Shown: positions 43,976-53,257, counted from the first letter of the stretch. The stretch is 61,898 nt of DNA from an uncultured Microbacteriaceae bacterium (GCA_934661165.1 CAKUJB010000002.1:1-61898); one strand, 5' to 3'. Program-made: numbers and translations. Notes: generated by a model from the letters alone, not told the origin.

Positions 43976-44791
43976 TCAGTAGCTTGCGCGGGGCGAGCCC
44001 TCGCCGGCACCGCCCGCGATGTAGCGATCCGCAAGGGCCTCGGAGCCGCGCGCGAGCAGCGACACGTCGGCGCCGACGAACACGAGGTCCGCCCCGGCGT
44101 CGAGGTAGCGCTCAGCGGTCTTCGGTGCGAAGGCGTTCACGGCGACGGGCTTGCCGGCGGACCGAGCCGCGGCGATCGCGAGCTCGACCGAGGCGACGAC
44201 ATCCGGGTGGTCCTGCTCGCCGATGAGCCCCATCGACGCGGCGAGGTCCGAGGGTCCGACGAAGATCGCGTCGACGCCGTCGACCGCGAGGATCGCGTCG
44301 ACGTTCGACACCGCGGCGGCCGACTCGATCTGGACGACGAGCGAGATCGTCTCGGCCGCACGGGCGAGGTAGCCCTCGACGCGGTTCCAGCGCGCGCCGC
44401 GAGACAGCGCGCTGCCGACGCCGCGGATGCCGCGCGGCGGGTAGTGCACGGCGCGGACGACCTCGGCGGCCGCTTCTGCGGTGTCGATCATCGGCACGAG
44501 CAGGTTCTGCACGCCGAGGTCGAGGTACTGCTTGATGACGACGGCGTCGCCGACCGGGACGCGCACGAGCGGGATCGCCGGCGTGCCGGCGATGACCTGG
44601 AGCTGGATCTGGATGCTCTCCAGGGAGTTCGCGGTGTGCTCGCCGTCGACGAGGATGACCTCGAGTCCGCTGCCGGCCATGATCTCGGCGGCGACGGGCG
44701 AGGCCGAGACGACCCAGCCGCCGATGAGCGCGCGCGGCGATGCCTCGATCGCGTCGACGAGCGTCGGCGGCAGCGTCAGACGAACCGGCAT
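43976..44791 (-). CDS. hpaI: HpaI, 4-hydroxy-2-oxoheptane-1,7-dioate aldolase
   Basis: 271-aa class II aldolase of the HpcH/HpaI family splitting its substrate into pyruvate and succinic semialdehyde. ILVDGEHTANS (catalytic His region), VQIESAAAVSNVDAIL (metal Glu) and IFVGPSDLAASMG (metal Asp) are present. The ATG at 44791 lies inside the end of hpaH (16-bp overlap), giving strong coupling. The product succinic semialdehyde is the substrate of the dehydrogenase at 60156. Confidence 0.93.
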   Translation of the reverse strand: MPVRLTLPPTLVDAIEASPRALIGGWVVSASPVAAEIMAGSGLEVILVDGEHTANSLESIQIQLQVIAGTPAIPLVRVPVGDAVVIKQYLDLGVQNLLVPMIDTAEAAAEVVRAVHYPPRGIRGVGSALSRGARWNRVEGYLARAAETISLVVQIESAAAVSNVDAILAVDGVDAIFVGPSDLAASMGLIGEQDHPDVVASVELAIAAARSAGKPVAVNAFAPKTAERYLDAGADLVFVGADVSLLARGSEALADRYIAGGAGEGSPRASY

Positions 44792-45558
44792 GTCACCGCC
44801 CCCAGCGGACCGTACTCCGCGTGGACGACGTCGCCGCGCTCCACCCACATCGGCCGGGTGAAGGAGCCCGCGAGGATGAGCTCATCGGCCTCGAGCGTCG
44901 TCCCATGCTGGCCAAGCTTGTCGGCGAGCCACGCGACCCCCATCGCGGGGTGACCGAGCACGGCGGCGGCGACCCCGGATTCCTCGATCGTCTCATTGCG
45001 GTACAGCACGGCGCTCACCCAGCGCAGGTCCACCTCGTCGACCTTGACCGGGCGGCCCCCCGCGACGACCGCGCCGAGCGCCGCATTGTCGGAGATGGTG
45101 TCGACGATCGTGCGGCCCTGCATCTCGATGTGCGAGTTGAGGACCTCGAGCGCGGGGACGACGTAGCGGGTCGCGTCGAGCACGTCGTAGAGCGTCGCGG
45201 TCGGCTCGAGCCGCTTGCCGAGGATGAAGGCGAGCTCGACCTCGATCCGCACGTTGGAGAAGGCCGCGTGCTCGAGGACGACGCCGGTGTCGAAGAGCTG
45301 GTCGTCGAAGATGACGCCGTAGTCGGGCTCGCTGATCCCGGTCGCGGCCTGCATGACCTTGCTCGTCAGCCCGATCTTGTGCCCGACGACCCGGCGACCC
45401 GACTCGACGCGGCGGCGCGCCCACTCCGCCTGCACCGCGTAGGAGTCCTCGACGACCATGTCCGGGTAGCGCGCGGTCAGCAGCGGGATGAGCTCGCGCG
45501 TCTCGTGCGCGGCGTAGAGCTCGTCCGCGATCGCGGCGACCTGATCCTGAGAGAGCAT
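44776..45558 (-). CDS. hpaH: HpaH, 2-oxo-hept-3-ene-1,7-dioate hydratase
   Basis: 260-aa hydratase of the MhpD/HpcG family. RVVGHKIGLTSKVMQAATGISEPDYGVIFDD, VRIEVELAFILGKRL (metal Glu residues) and the VPALEVLNSHIE segment are diagnostic. First gene of the hpaH-hpaI unit. A perfect palindromic operator (45564-45577) ends 5 bp before the ATG, which leaves little room for a leader; a leaderless or very short-leader mRNA is likely. Confidence 0.92.
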   Translation of the reverse strand: MLSQDQVAAIADELYAAHETRELIPLLTARYPDMVVEDSYAVQAEWARRRVESGRRVVGHKIGLTSKVMQAATGISEPDYGVIFDDQLFDTGVVLEHAAFSNVRIEVELAFILGKRLEPTATLYDVLDATRYVVPALEVLNSHIEMQGRTIVDTISDNAALGAVVAGGRPVKVDEVDLRWVSAVLYRNETIEESGVAAAVLGHPAMGVAWLADKLGQHGTTLEADELILAGSFTRPMWVERGDVVHAEYGPLGAVTCRFV

Positions 45559-45563
45559 GCGCC

Positions 45564-45577
45564 GATCGTATACGATC
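45564..45577. promoter_or_regulatory. GntR-type operator before hpaHI
   Basis: GATCGTATACGATC, a perfect 14-bp palindrome, 5 bp upstream of the hpaH ATG on the minus strand. Same core ATCGTATACGAT as the site at 60136 and nearly that at 43932. Confidence 0.8.
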
Positions 45578-45601
45578 CGTCGCGCTCAGGCGTGGCGGGG
45601 A

Positions 45602-46312
45602 TCAGGCGCCCTCGATCGCGCGGCGGATGGTCGACGCGGCGGCGGCGAGGCGGGCGGCGATGGCGGCGGGGTCGAGTTCCGTCGTCACATAGACGACCGC
45701 GACGGTCATCGGCGCGGCGCCGCGCACCTCGAGCGGGACGGCGACGGCGCGCAGGCCCGGGATGACCTCGTCACGGCTGTGCGCGTAGCCCGCGCGACGC
45801 ACCTCGGCCATCGCCTCGCGGTCGATCGCCGCCGGCCACTCGGCCTCGGGCAGGAGGGAGGCGACCGCCCGGCCCGGGCCGCCGATGCCGAGCGGATGCC
45901 TCGAGCCGGGATGCTCCGCGACCGTGACTCGGGTGCGGCTGGGCTCGACGCTCACGAGCGTGACGACCTCACCGCGGTCGAGCACGCCGAGGAAGCAGGT
46001 CGCCCGGAGGTCCTCCGCCGCGACGCGCAGCTCAGGCAGCGCCGCGGACTGCACGTCGTGCTCGACGCTCGCGGCGAGCGCGGCGAGGCGCAGGCCGAGG
46101 CGCACCCGGCCGAGCTCGTCGCGCACGACGAGGCCGTGATCCTCGAGCGTCCGCAGCAGGCGGTACACGATCGAGCGATGCAGGCCGAGCCCCACGACGA
46201 GCTCGGGAATCGTGGAGCCACCGCCGCGGTCCGCGAGGTGCTCGAGGATGCGCAGCCCGCGCGAGAGCGTCTGCGCCGTGCCCTTGGCTTCCCGATCGCT
46301 GCTTGTCACCAT
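45602..46312 (-). CDS. IclR-family transcriptional regulator
   Basis: 236 aa. N-terminal winged helix (LSRGLRILEHLADRGGGSTIPEL, GLHRSIVYRLLRTLEDHGLV) and a C-terminal IclR effector domain (TCFLGVLDRGEVVTLVSVEP, HPLGIGGPGRAVASLLPE, VIPGLRAVAVPL). Divergent from the MobA-like hydroxylase gene, so it most likely controls hydroxylase/acetoacetyl-CoA synthetase in response to an aromatic acid. Confidence 0.9.
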   Translation of the reverse strand: MVTSSDREAKGTAQTLSRGLRILEHLADRGGGSTIPELVVGLGLHRSIVYRLLRTLEDHGLVVRDELGRVRLGLRLAALAASVEHDVQSAALPELRVAAEDLRATCFLGVLDRGEVVTLVSVEPSRTRVTVAEHPGSRHPLGIGGPGRAVASLLPEAEWPAAIDREAMAEVRRAGYAHSRDEVIPGLRAVAVPLEVRGAAPMTVAVVYVTTELDPAAIAARLAAAASTIRRAIEGA

Positions 46313-46342
46313 CGGCTCCGCCCGCTAGAGTTTTCATCAGTA

Positions 46343-46355
46343 GAACACTGTGTCC
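46343..46355. promoter_or_regulatory. Pseudo-palindrome between iclR and mobA-like gene
   Basis: GAACACTGTGTCC, 5 of 6 pairs complementary around a central T, in the 112-bp divergent promoter region. Candidate IclR-family operator; the position is plausible, the identity unproven. Confidence 0.4.
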
Positions 46356-46424
46356 GATTATCGCACGAGTCGAGACTAGACCGGTGTCCTCCCAGAATCA
46401 AGGGCGATCCACGAGGAGATCGAG

Positions 46425-48314
46425 TTGCAGTTCCACTACAACGGCTACGAGTCGACCGAGCCGCGCGTGCGGCCCGCCGCCGGATACGGCATCGACCGGC
46501 CGGCCGAGCTCCCCGACGTCATGGACGTCCTCATCGTCGGCACCGGCCCCGCGGGCATGCTGCTCGCCGCCCAGCTCTCGAAGTTCCCGACGGTGAACGC
46601 ACGGATCATCGAGAAGCGCGGCGGCCGCCTCGAGGTCGGCCAGGCCGACGGCGTGCAGTCCCGCACGGTCGAGACGTTCCAGGCCTTCGGCTTCGCCGAC
46701 CGCATCATGAACGAGGCGTACCGGATCACCGAGACCGCCTTCTGGAAGCCGGATCCCGCGGCGCCGGGCAACGTCATCCGCGTCGCCCGCACCCCCGACG
46801 ACCCGTACGGCATGAGCGAGTTCTGGCACATCGTCGTCAACCAGGCCCGCGTCCTCGACTACTTCGCCGAGGTCGCGCTCGAGTCGCCGGGCCGGATCAC
46901 CCCCGACTACGGCATCGAGTACCTCGGCTGCGAGATCGACTACGCCGCCGAGCACCCCGTCGCCGCGCGCCTCCGGTACACCACGGGGCCCCGCGCGGGC
47001 GAGGAGCGCGTCGTGCGCACGAAGTACCTCGTCGGCGCGGACGGCGCCCGGTCGAACGTGCGCGAGTCGATCGGCCGCAGGCTCGCGGGCGACGCCGCCT
47101 ACCACGCGTGGGGTGTCATGGACGTGCTCGCGACGACGGACTTCCCCGACATCCGGACGAAGACGATGGTCCAGGCCACCGGCGGCGGCACGATCCTCAT
47201 CATCCCCCGCGAGGGCGAGTACCTCTTCCGCCTCTACGTCGACCTCGGGGAGGTCCCCGAGGACGGCGGCGGCGCGGTCCGCAGGACGCCCTTCGAGGAG
47301 GTGCTCCGCCAGGCCAACCGCATCCTCCACCCGTACACGGTCGACGTGAAGGAGCTGTGCTGGTTCAGCGTCTACGAGGTCGCGCACCGGCTCACCGACG
47401 GCTTCGACGAGGTGCCCGCGGAGCTCGCGGGCACGCGGATGCCGCACGTCCTCATCATGGGCGACGCCTGCCACACCCACTCGGCGAAGGCCGGGCAGGG
47501 GATGAATGTGTCGATGCAGGACGGCTTCAACCTCGGCTGGAAGCTGGGCCAGGTCCTCACGGGCGTCGCGAACGAGTCCCTCATCGCGACGTACTCCGCC
47601 GAGCGACAGGTCATCGCGAAGAACCTCATCGACTTCGACGCCGAGTGGTCGGCGATGATGGCGAAGCCGATCGACGAGTACGAGGACCCGAACGAGCTCG
47701 AGAAGTACTACGTCCGCACGGCGGAGTTCCCCGCGGGCTTCATGACGCAGTACACCCCCTCGCTCATCACCGCGGACGACGCGCACCAGGCGCTCGCGAC
47801 GGGCTTCCCCGTCGGCAAGCGGTTCAAGTCGGCGGAGGTGCTGCGCCGCGCCGACGCGAACCCGAAGCACCTCGGCCACCTCCACGAGGCCGACGGCCGC
47901 TGGCGCATCTACGTCTTCGCCGACGCCGCGGCGCCGGCAAGGGCCGGCACGACGGTCGCCGAGCTCGCCGACTGGCTCCTCGCCGACCCAGGCTCGCCGG
48001 TCGTCCGCGCGCACCGCGACGGCGACGAGCTCGACGCCGTCGTCGACCTCAAGGTCGTCTACCAGCAGGACTACACCGAGGTCGAGTTCGCGGACGTGCC
48101 CCGCGCATTCATCCCCGAGCGCGGTCGGCACGGGCTGCAGGACGTCAACAAGATCTTCTGCAGCGGACTCGGCACGGACATCTTCGCCGAGCGCGGGATC
48201 AGCCGCGACGGCGTGATCGTCGTCGTGCGGCCGGACATGTACGTGTCCGCCGTGCTCCCGCTCGACGCGACGGGCGAGCTCGCGGCCTTCTTCGGGCCCA
48301 TCCTCGCCGACTGA
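46425..48314 (+). CDS. MobA-like FAD aromatic hydroxylase
   Basis: 629-aa class A flavin monooxygenase closely patterned on 3-hydroxybenzoate 4-monooxygenase MobA: same start (MQFHYNG), FAD loop GTGPAG (39-44), LEVGQADGVQSRTVETFQAFGFAD, LVGADGARSNVR, AWGVMDVLATTDFPDIR, GDACHTHSAKAGQGMNVSMQD, and the C-terminal thioredoxin-like domain. In this cluster the likely job is hydroxylating a hydroxyphenylacetate (e.g. 3-HPA) to homoprotocatechuate, in place of HpaBC. Hydroxylation of 3-hydroxybenzoate or a homogentisate-forming reaction remain alternatives. TTG start with GAGGAG 8 bp upstream. Confidence 0.85.
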   Translation: MQFHYNGYESTEPRVRPAAGYGIDRPAELPDVMDVLIVGTGPAGMLLAAQLSKFPTVNARIIEKRGGRLEVGQADGVQSRTVETFQAFGFADRIMNEAYRITETAFWKPDPAAPGNVIRVARTPDDPYGMSEFWHIVVNQARVLDYFAEVALESPGRITPDYGIEYLGCEIDYAAEHPVAARLRYTTGPRAGEERVVRTKYLVGADGARSNVRESIGRRLAGDAAYHAWGVMDVLATTDFPDIRTKTMVQATGGGTILIIPREGEYLFRLYVDLGEVPEDGGGAVRRTPFEEVLRQANRILHPYTVDVKELCWFSVYEVAHRLTDGFDEVPAELAGTRMPHVLIMGDACHTHSAKAGQGMNVSMQDGFNLGWKLGQVLTGVANESLIATYSAERQVIAKNLIDFDAEWSAMMAKPIDEYEDPNELEKYYVRTAEFPAGFMTQYTPSLITADDAHQALATGFPVGKRFKSAEVLRRADANPKHLGHLHEADGRWRIYVFADAAAPARAGTTVAELADWLLADPGSPVVRAHRDGDELDAVVDLKVVYQQDYTEVEFADVPRAFIPERGRHGLQDVNKIFCSGLGTDIFAERGISRDGVIVVVRPDMYVSAVLPLDATGELAAFFGPILAD

Positions 48315-48378
48315 CCGGTCTGCCCGCCGACGGAAGCCCCGTCGGCGGCGGGCCGGGTGGGCAGGTATCGTCGATCGG

Positions 48379-50346
48379 GTGAGCGAGTTCCCTGCTGCCC
48401 CGGTCCTGTACGCGCTGCCGGAGGAGGTGCAGCGGGCGACGGTCCTCCAGGAGTTCATCGACTGGGTCGGCGAGCACCGCGGCATGCGGCTCGAGGGCTA
48501 TCAGGAGCTCTACCAGTGGTCGGTCACCGACATCGAGGACTTCTGGGAGTCCGTCTGGCAGTTCTACGACGTCCACTCGACCGAGCCGTACACCGCCGTG
48601 CTCGAGGAGGAGCGGATGCCGGGGGCGATCTGGTTCCCCGGCGCGCGCATCAACTACGCGGAGCACGTCCTCCGCGGCGACGGCGCCCGCAGTGCATTCG
48701 TCGCCTACTCGCAGACCCGTCCGAAGCAGGAGTGGACGGTCGACGAGCTGCGCGCCGAGGTCGGACGGCTCCGCTCCGGCCTCGTCGAGGCCGGAGTCGG
48801 CGTCGGCGACCGGGTCGCCGCCTACCTGCCGAACATCCCCGAGACGATCGCGGCCGAGCTCGCCGTCGCGAGCCTCGGCGCGATCTGGGCGACGTGCGCG
48901 CCGGAGTTCGGGGCGGCGAGCGCGATCGACCGTCTCAGCATCATCGAGCCGAAGGTGCTCTTCGTCGTCGGCGGCTACCGCTACGGTCGCAAGGAGATCG
49001 ACCGCCGGGCCGAGGTCGCGGAGATCGCGGCAGCGATCCCGAGCCTCGAGCACCTCGTCGAGGTCGCCTATCCCGAGCACGTCGTCGAGGGCGCGACGCG
49101 GTACGAGGACTTCGGCCGTGGCGGCGCGGGCGACCTCGCCTACGAGCACCTCCCCTTCGAGCACCCGCTCTTCGTCATCTTCACCTCCGGCACGACGGGC
49201 AAGCCGAAGGCCATCACGCACAGCCACGGCGGGATCCTGCTCGAGCACCTCAAGAACCACGGGCTCAGCTGGGGCCTGCGCGAGGGCGACCGCCTCATGT
49301 GGTACTCGACGACCGCGTGGATGGTGTGGAACACGCTCCCGTCGAACCTCCTCGTCGGCGCCTCCGTCGTCCTGTACGACGGCGACCCGACATACCCCGA
49401 CACCCGCGAGCTGTGGCGCGTCGCCGAGGAGACGAACCCGGACGTGCTCGGCATGAGCCCCGCGTACATCCGCGGCAGCCGTGCGGACGGCGTCGACCCG
49501 AAGACCGAGTTCAAGCTGCCTCGGCTCAAGCAGCTGTGCGCGGTCGGCAGCCCGTTCCCGCAGGACGGCTACCGCTGGGTGCACGAGCAGTTCGGCGACG
49601 GCGTCCTGCTCAACGTCGGCTCGGGCGGCACCGACATCTGCGGCGGCATCGTCCAGGGCGCGCCGCTGCTGCCGGTCTACGACGGCCAGATCTCCGGCTC
49701 CGCGCTCGGCGTCGACACCGCGGCCTTCGACGAGGACGGGGAGCCCGTGCTCGATCGGCCGGGCGAGCTCGTCATCCGCCGCCCGATCCCCTCGATGCCG
49801 GTCGGCTTCTGGGGCGACGACGACGGCTCCCGACTCCACGAGGCCTACTTCGACACCTACCCCGGCATCTGGCGGCACGGCGACTGGGCCGTCTTCCACG
49901 CCGACGGCTCCTGCCAGATCACCGGCCGCTCGGATGCGACGCTGAACCGCGGCGGCGTCCGGCTCGGCACGAGCGAGTTCTATCAGGTGCTCGACCGGAT
50001 GCCCGAGATCCGCGACTCGCTCGTCGTCTTCCTCGAGGGCCACGGCGATGCCGCGGAGACCGGCGAGCTCTTCCTCTTCGTGCAGCTCGCCGACGGCGTC
50101 GAGGCCTCGGACGAGCTGACCGCGACGATCGCCCGGACGCTGCGCACGGAGCTCTCGCCCCGCCACGTGCCCGACTCGCTCCACGCGGTGCCGGTCATCC
50201 CGGTCAATCGCACGGGCAAGAAGCTCGAGGTGCCCGTGAAGCGGCTCCTCCAGGGACGCGCGCTCGCCGACGTCGCCCAGGCGGGCGCGCTCGCCGACCC
50301 CGAGTCCCTGGACTGGTTCGCCGAGTTCGCCGCGAACCGCGCCTGA
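48379..50346 (+). CDS. aacS: Acetoacetyl-CoA synthetase
   Basis: 655-aa ANL-superfamily ligase activating acetoacetate with ATP and CoA. FTSGTTGKPKAITHSHGGILLEHLKNHGL (P-loop), MWYSTTAWMVWNTLPSNLL and SGGTDICGGIVQGAPLLPVYDGQI are typical of AacS, as is the N terminus with IDWVGEHRG and YQELYQWSV. It follows the hydroxylase by 64 bp on the same strand. Acetoacetate is a product of the homogentisate route, not of the homoprotocatechuate route, which makes its presence here notable. Confidence 0.88.
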   Translation: MSEFPAAPVLYALPEEVQRATVLQEFIDWVGEHRGMRLEGYQELYQWSVTDIEDFWESVWQFYDVHSTEPYTAVLEEERMPGAIWFPGARINYAEHVLRGDGARSAFVAYSQTRPKQEWTVDELRAEVGRLRSGLVEAGVGVGDRVAAYLPNIPETIAAELAVASLGAIWATCAPEFGAASAIDRLSIIEPKVLFVVGGYRYGRKEIDRRAEVAEIAAAIPSLEHLVEVAYPEHVVEGATRYEDFGRGGAGDLAYEHLPFEHPLFVIFTSGTTGKPKAITHSHGGILLEHLKNHGLSWGLREGDRLMWYSTTAWMVWNTLPSNLLVGASVVLYDGDPTYPDTRELWRVAEETNPDVLGMSPAYIRGSRADGVDPKTEFKLPRLKQLCAVGSPFPQDGYRWVHEQFGDGVLLNVGSGGTDICGGIVQGAPLLPVYDGQISGSALGVDTAAFDEDGEPVLDRPGELVIRRPIPSMPVGFWGDDDGSRLHEAYFDTYPGIWRHGDWAVFHADGSCQITGRSDATLNRGGVRLGTSEFYQVLDRMPEIRDSLVVFLEGHGDAAETGELFLFVQLADGVEASDELTATIARTLRTELSPRHVPDSLHAVPVIPVNRTGKKLEVPVKRLLQGRALADVAQAGALADPESLDWFAEFAANRA

Positions 50347-50359
50347 TCCGCCGACGAGT

Positions 50360-50393
50360 AAGGCCCGGGGCTCCTTACGGAACCCCGGGCCTT
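50360..50393. terminator. Strong bidirectional terminator
   Basis: AAGGCCCGGGG (50360-50370) and CCCCGGGCCTT (50383-50393) are perfect 11-bp arms with a 12-bp loop between the convergent aacS and dctP stops. Confidence 0.88.
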
Positions 50394-50412
50394 CCCCGTT
50401 GCGCTGATCAGA

Positions 50413-51636
50413 TCAGCTGTTGAACCGCTCGATGCAGGACGTCACCGGGTCGACCGACAGGGCCGGGTCGGTGAAGACACCCTCGAAGTGCTTCACGAGG
50501 TCCTGGTAGTCGGCGAGCACACCCGCGGCGTTGCCGAGGCCGGCAGCGGTCGTGTTCTTGATCCAGAGCTCCTCGTTGGTGAAGGTCTGGCCGTCGACCA
50601 GGGCGCCGAGCGCCTTGAACTCCTCGACCTCGGCCTGGCCCCACTCGCTCATCGACTTGACGTTCGGCGTGTTGAGGATCATGTCGCACTGCTCGGTCGT
50701 GCCCATGAACGCGGTGCCGTCGTTGCTCGTGTAGCCGTTCTGCCACACGTCGATGGCAGCGCCCGCGTTCATCTCATCCGCGATCTCCTCGAGGATGGCC
50801 TTGATGTCGTCGGGGAAGGCGTCGTAGTAGTCCTTCGCCCAGAACATCGCGAACTCGGAGTACACACCGAGACCCGGGTCGCGCCAGTCGCTGAGGACCT
50901 CGCCGAGCTTCCACGCGATGATGAAGTCCATCGCGCCGGCAGCCGAGCCGACCAGACCGGTCGAGAACGAGTTGTACGCCTCGTCCGCGGTGACCTGCGT
51001 CGGGATGACGCCTGCGGCGGCGAGGTTCGGCGCCGAGATGGTGCCGGCCGTGCGCATCGTCAGGCCGTTGAGGTCGGCGACCGAGTCGAGCGACTTGTTC
51101 GCACCGATCATGAGGCGACCGACACCGTACGTCGCGACGTGGTGCAGGTTCTTGTCGTCGAGGAACGCGATCGCGTCGGCGTTGGTCTTGAGGAGCTCCC
51201 CGACCGCCGCGTTGATCGCCGCCGAGTTGTTCGTGCCGAACGTGAGCTCGGGGAGCGACGCGGGCGCGAAGAGGGTCGGCTGGTAGTTCGGCACCTGGAC
51301 GATCAGCTGGGCGCTGCCGTTCTCGATGCAGGCGAACTGGTCGGACTGCGCGCACAGCTCGTTCGCCGTGGTGCGGTGGAACTCGATTGCGCCGTTGGTG
51401 CGGTCCTCCACCTGGTCCATGTACCACTCCTGCATCGGACGCATGACGGACTTGTCAGCGGCGACGGAGGTGATGGTGACCTTCCAGGTGCCCGCCGCGT
51501 GACCGCTGTCGGTCGCGCCCGAGTCCTCGGTGGGGGCCGGAGCCGGCGTTCCGCCGGCACAGCCGGCGAGCAGCGCGGCCGCCGCCGCGGCGGCCAGCAC
51601 GCCGGTCAGTGCCCGGCGCTTGGTGAGAGAAAACAT
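50413..51636 (-). CDS. dctP: TRAP transporter solute-binding lipoprotein (DctP/TAXI-like)
   Basis: 407-aa extracytoplasmic binding protein. Signal KRRALTGVLAAAAAAALLAGC with lipobox LLAGC; a Thr/Pro-rich linker, then a periplasmic-binding fold with QEWYMDQVEDRTNGAIEFHRT, LNGLTMRTAGTISAPNLAAAG and the DctP-like helix near FSTGLVGSAAGAMDFI. It binds organic acids, here plausibly the aromatic acid degraded by the cluster. The ATG at 51636 is chosen because GGAG lies 9 bp upstream; ATG 51651 in frame is possible. Last gene of dctQ-dctM-dctP. Confidence 0.88.
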   Translation of the reverse strand: MFSLTKRRALTGVLAAAAAAALLAGCAGGTPAPAPTEDSGATDSGHAAGTWKVTITSVAADKSVMRPMQEWYMDQVEDRTNGAIEFHRTTANELCAQSDQFACIENGSAQLIVQVPNYQPTLFAPASLPELTFGTNNSAAINAAVGELLKTNADAIAFLDDKNLHHVATYGVGRLMIGANKSLDSVADLNGLTMRTAGTISAPNLAAAGVIPTQVTADEAYNSFSTGLVGSAAGAMDFIIAWKLGEVLSDWRDPGLGVYSEFAMFWAKDYYDAFPDDIKAILEEIADEMNAGAAIDVWQNGYTSNDGTAFMGTTEQCDMILNTPNVKSMSEWGQAEVEEFKALGALVDGQTFTNEELWIKNTTAAGLGNAAGVLADYQDLVKHFEGVFTDPALSVDPVTSCIERFNS

Positions 51637-51742
51637 CGGGATGTTCTCCATTTCTATCTCGTGGTTGGGACGGTGAGTCGATGACTCCATTGGTGCTTGC
51701 CCTTGGGGGCGCCCTCATCCGTCATTGGACGAGGGGGTCTGG

Positions 51743-53257
51743 TCATCCCGGGAACATCGCCTGGTGCACCGGATCCGAGGCGAATGCGGCGAGCCAGAGG
51801 GTCAGCTCCGGGACGAAGAACAGGATCACCATGACGACGATGTCCGCGGCGATGAAGGGCAGGATGCCCTTGAACACTGTACCACTGCGGACTTTCGCGA
51901 CGCCGGCGGCGACGAAGGAGTTGATGCCGACCGGCGGCATGACCATGCCGACCTCCATGAGCTTCACGATGAGGATGCCGAGCCAGATGCTCGTCAGGAC
52001 CTCCGCGTGGCCGCTCGTCGGCGCATTCGGGAAGAAGTCGGTCGCGAACGACATGCCGATGGGGTGGATGATCGGCACCGCGATGAGCAGCAGCGACATC
52101 TCCTCCATGAACATGCCGAGGGGGATGAGGCACAGCAGCAGGAACGCCATGAGGAGGTGCGGGTCGAGACCCCACCCGGTCACCGTGTTCTTGATGCCGA
52201 CCGTCACGCCCGCGTGGACGAAGAACTTCGAGAAGATGACGCCGCCGAAGATGATGAAGAACACCATCGAGGTCGTCGACGCGGTGTCGAGCAGCGCATC
52301 CCGCACCTGGCCGAAGAGCGCCCGACGGCCGAGGCGGCGCCGCTCGATGAAGAGGATGATGACCGCGGCCACCGCGCCGAAGGCCGCCGACTCGGTCGCC
52401 GTGAAGAGACCGGTCAGGATGCCGCCGATGATGATGATGCCGAGGATCGCGAGGTAGATGAGCCCGTGCCACGGCAGGTTCCGCCACGTGCGCGTCTTCG
52501 ATGCGAGGCCGATGCTCGTCGTGAGCGTGCCGGTGTCGGTCGTGCGGGTGTGGCCGACCTTGAGCGCGCGCTTGCGGGTCTCCTCCTGGAGTCGCTCGAA
52601 CGAGGCGAGGAAGTCGAGGTCCTCCTTCGACTTCAGCTTCTCGACGCCGATGCGTCGGGCGCCGATGAAGAGGATGTACACGATGTACGCGAGGAACGAC
52701 ATCGCGACCGGGATGAGGCCGGCGACGAGCATCGGGGCGACCGAGGTGTTCGTCAGCACCGCGTAGATGACGAGGAACGTGCTCGGCGGGATGAGGATGC
52801 CGACGGTGCCGGAGACGGCGACCATGCCGGTCGCCATGCCTGCCGGGTAGCCGTGGCGGCGCATCTCGGGGACGGCGAGCTTCGCCATCGTCGCGACGTT
52901 CGCGATCGAGGAGCCCGACACCGCAGAGAAGCCGGCCGCCGCGACGATCGTCGCGATGCCGAGGCCGCCGGGCAGCTTCTTCGTGTAGTGCGCCGCGATC
53001 TCGAGCGCGTACTCCGCGACCCTCGCCCGCACCGCGAAGAGTCCCATGAGGAGGAACATCGGGATGATCGTGAGCGTGAAGCTGTAGGCGTTCTGGAACG
53101 TCTCGTTGACCATGACCGAGACGGCGACGGTCGGGCCCTTGATGAGCAGGAGGCCGACGGCGCCGGTGGCGCCGAGCGCGAAGCCGATCGGCACCCGGAG
53201 GGCGAGCAGCAGGAACATCACCAGGATGGTGATGAGAACGATGAGACCGCTGTCCAT
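51743..53257 (-). CDS. dctM: TRAP transporter large permease (DctM)
   Basis: 504-aa, about 12-helix permease: ALRVPIGFALGATGAVGLLL, GFSAVSGSSIANVATMAKLAVPEM, GTVGILIPPSTFLVIYAVLTNTS, FTATESAAFGAVAAVIILF, and MPPVGINSFVAAGVAKV. A larger than usual cytoplasmic loop (about residues 215-280) interrupts the helices. ATG shares one base with the dctQ stop (TGATG). Confidence 0.93.
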   Translation of the reverse strand: MDSGLIVLITILVMFLLLALRVPIGFALGATGAVGLLLIKGPTVAVSVMVNETFQNAYSFTLTIIPMFLLMGLFAVRARVAEYALEIAAHYTKKLPGGLGIATIVAAAGFSAVSGSSIANVATMAKLAVPEMRRHGYPAGMATGMVAVSGTVGILIPPSTFLVIYAVLTNTSVAPMLVAGLIPVAMSFLAYIVYILFIGARRIGVEKLKSKEDLDFLASFERLQEETRKRALKVGHTRTTDTGTLTTSIGLASKTRTWRNLPWHGLIYLAILGIIIIGGILTGLFTATESAAFGAVAAVIILFIERRRLGRRALFGQVRDALLDTASTTSMVFFIIFGGVIFSKFFVHAGVTVGIKNTVTGWGLDPHLLMAFLLLCLIPLGMFMEEMSLLLIAVPIIHPIGMSFATDFFPNAPTSGHAEVLTSIWLGILIVKLMEVGMVMPPVGINSFVAAGVAKVRSGTVFKGILPFIAADIVVMVILFFVPELTLWLAAFASDPVHQAMFPG

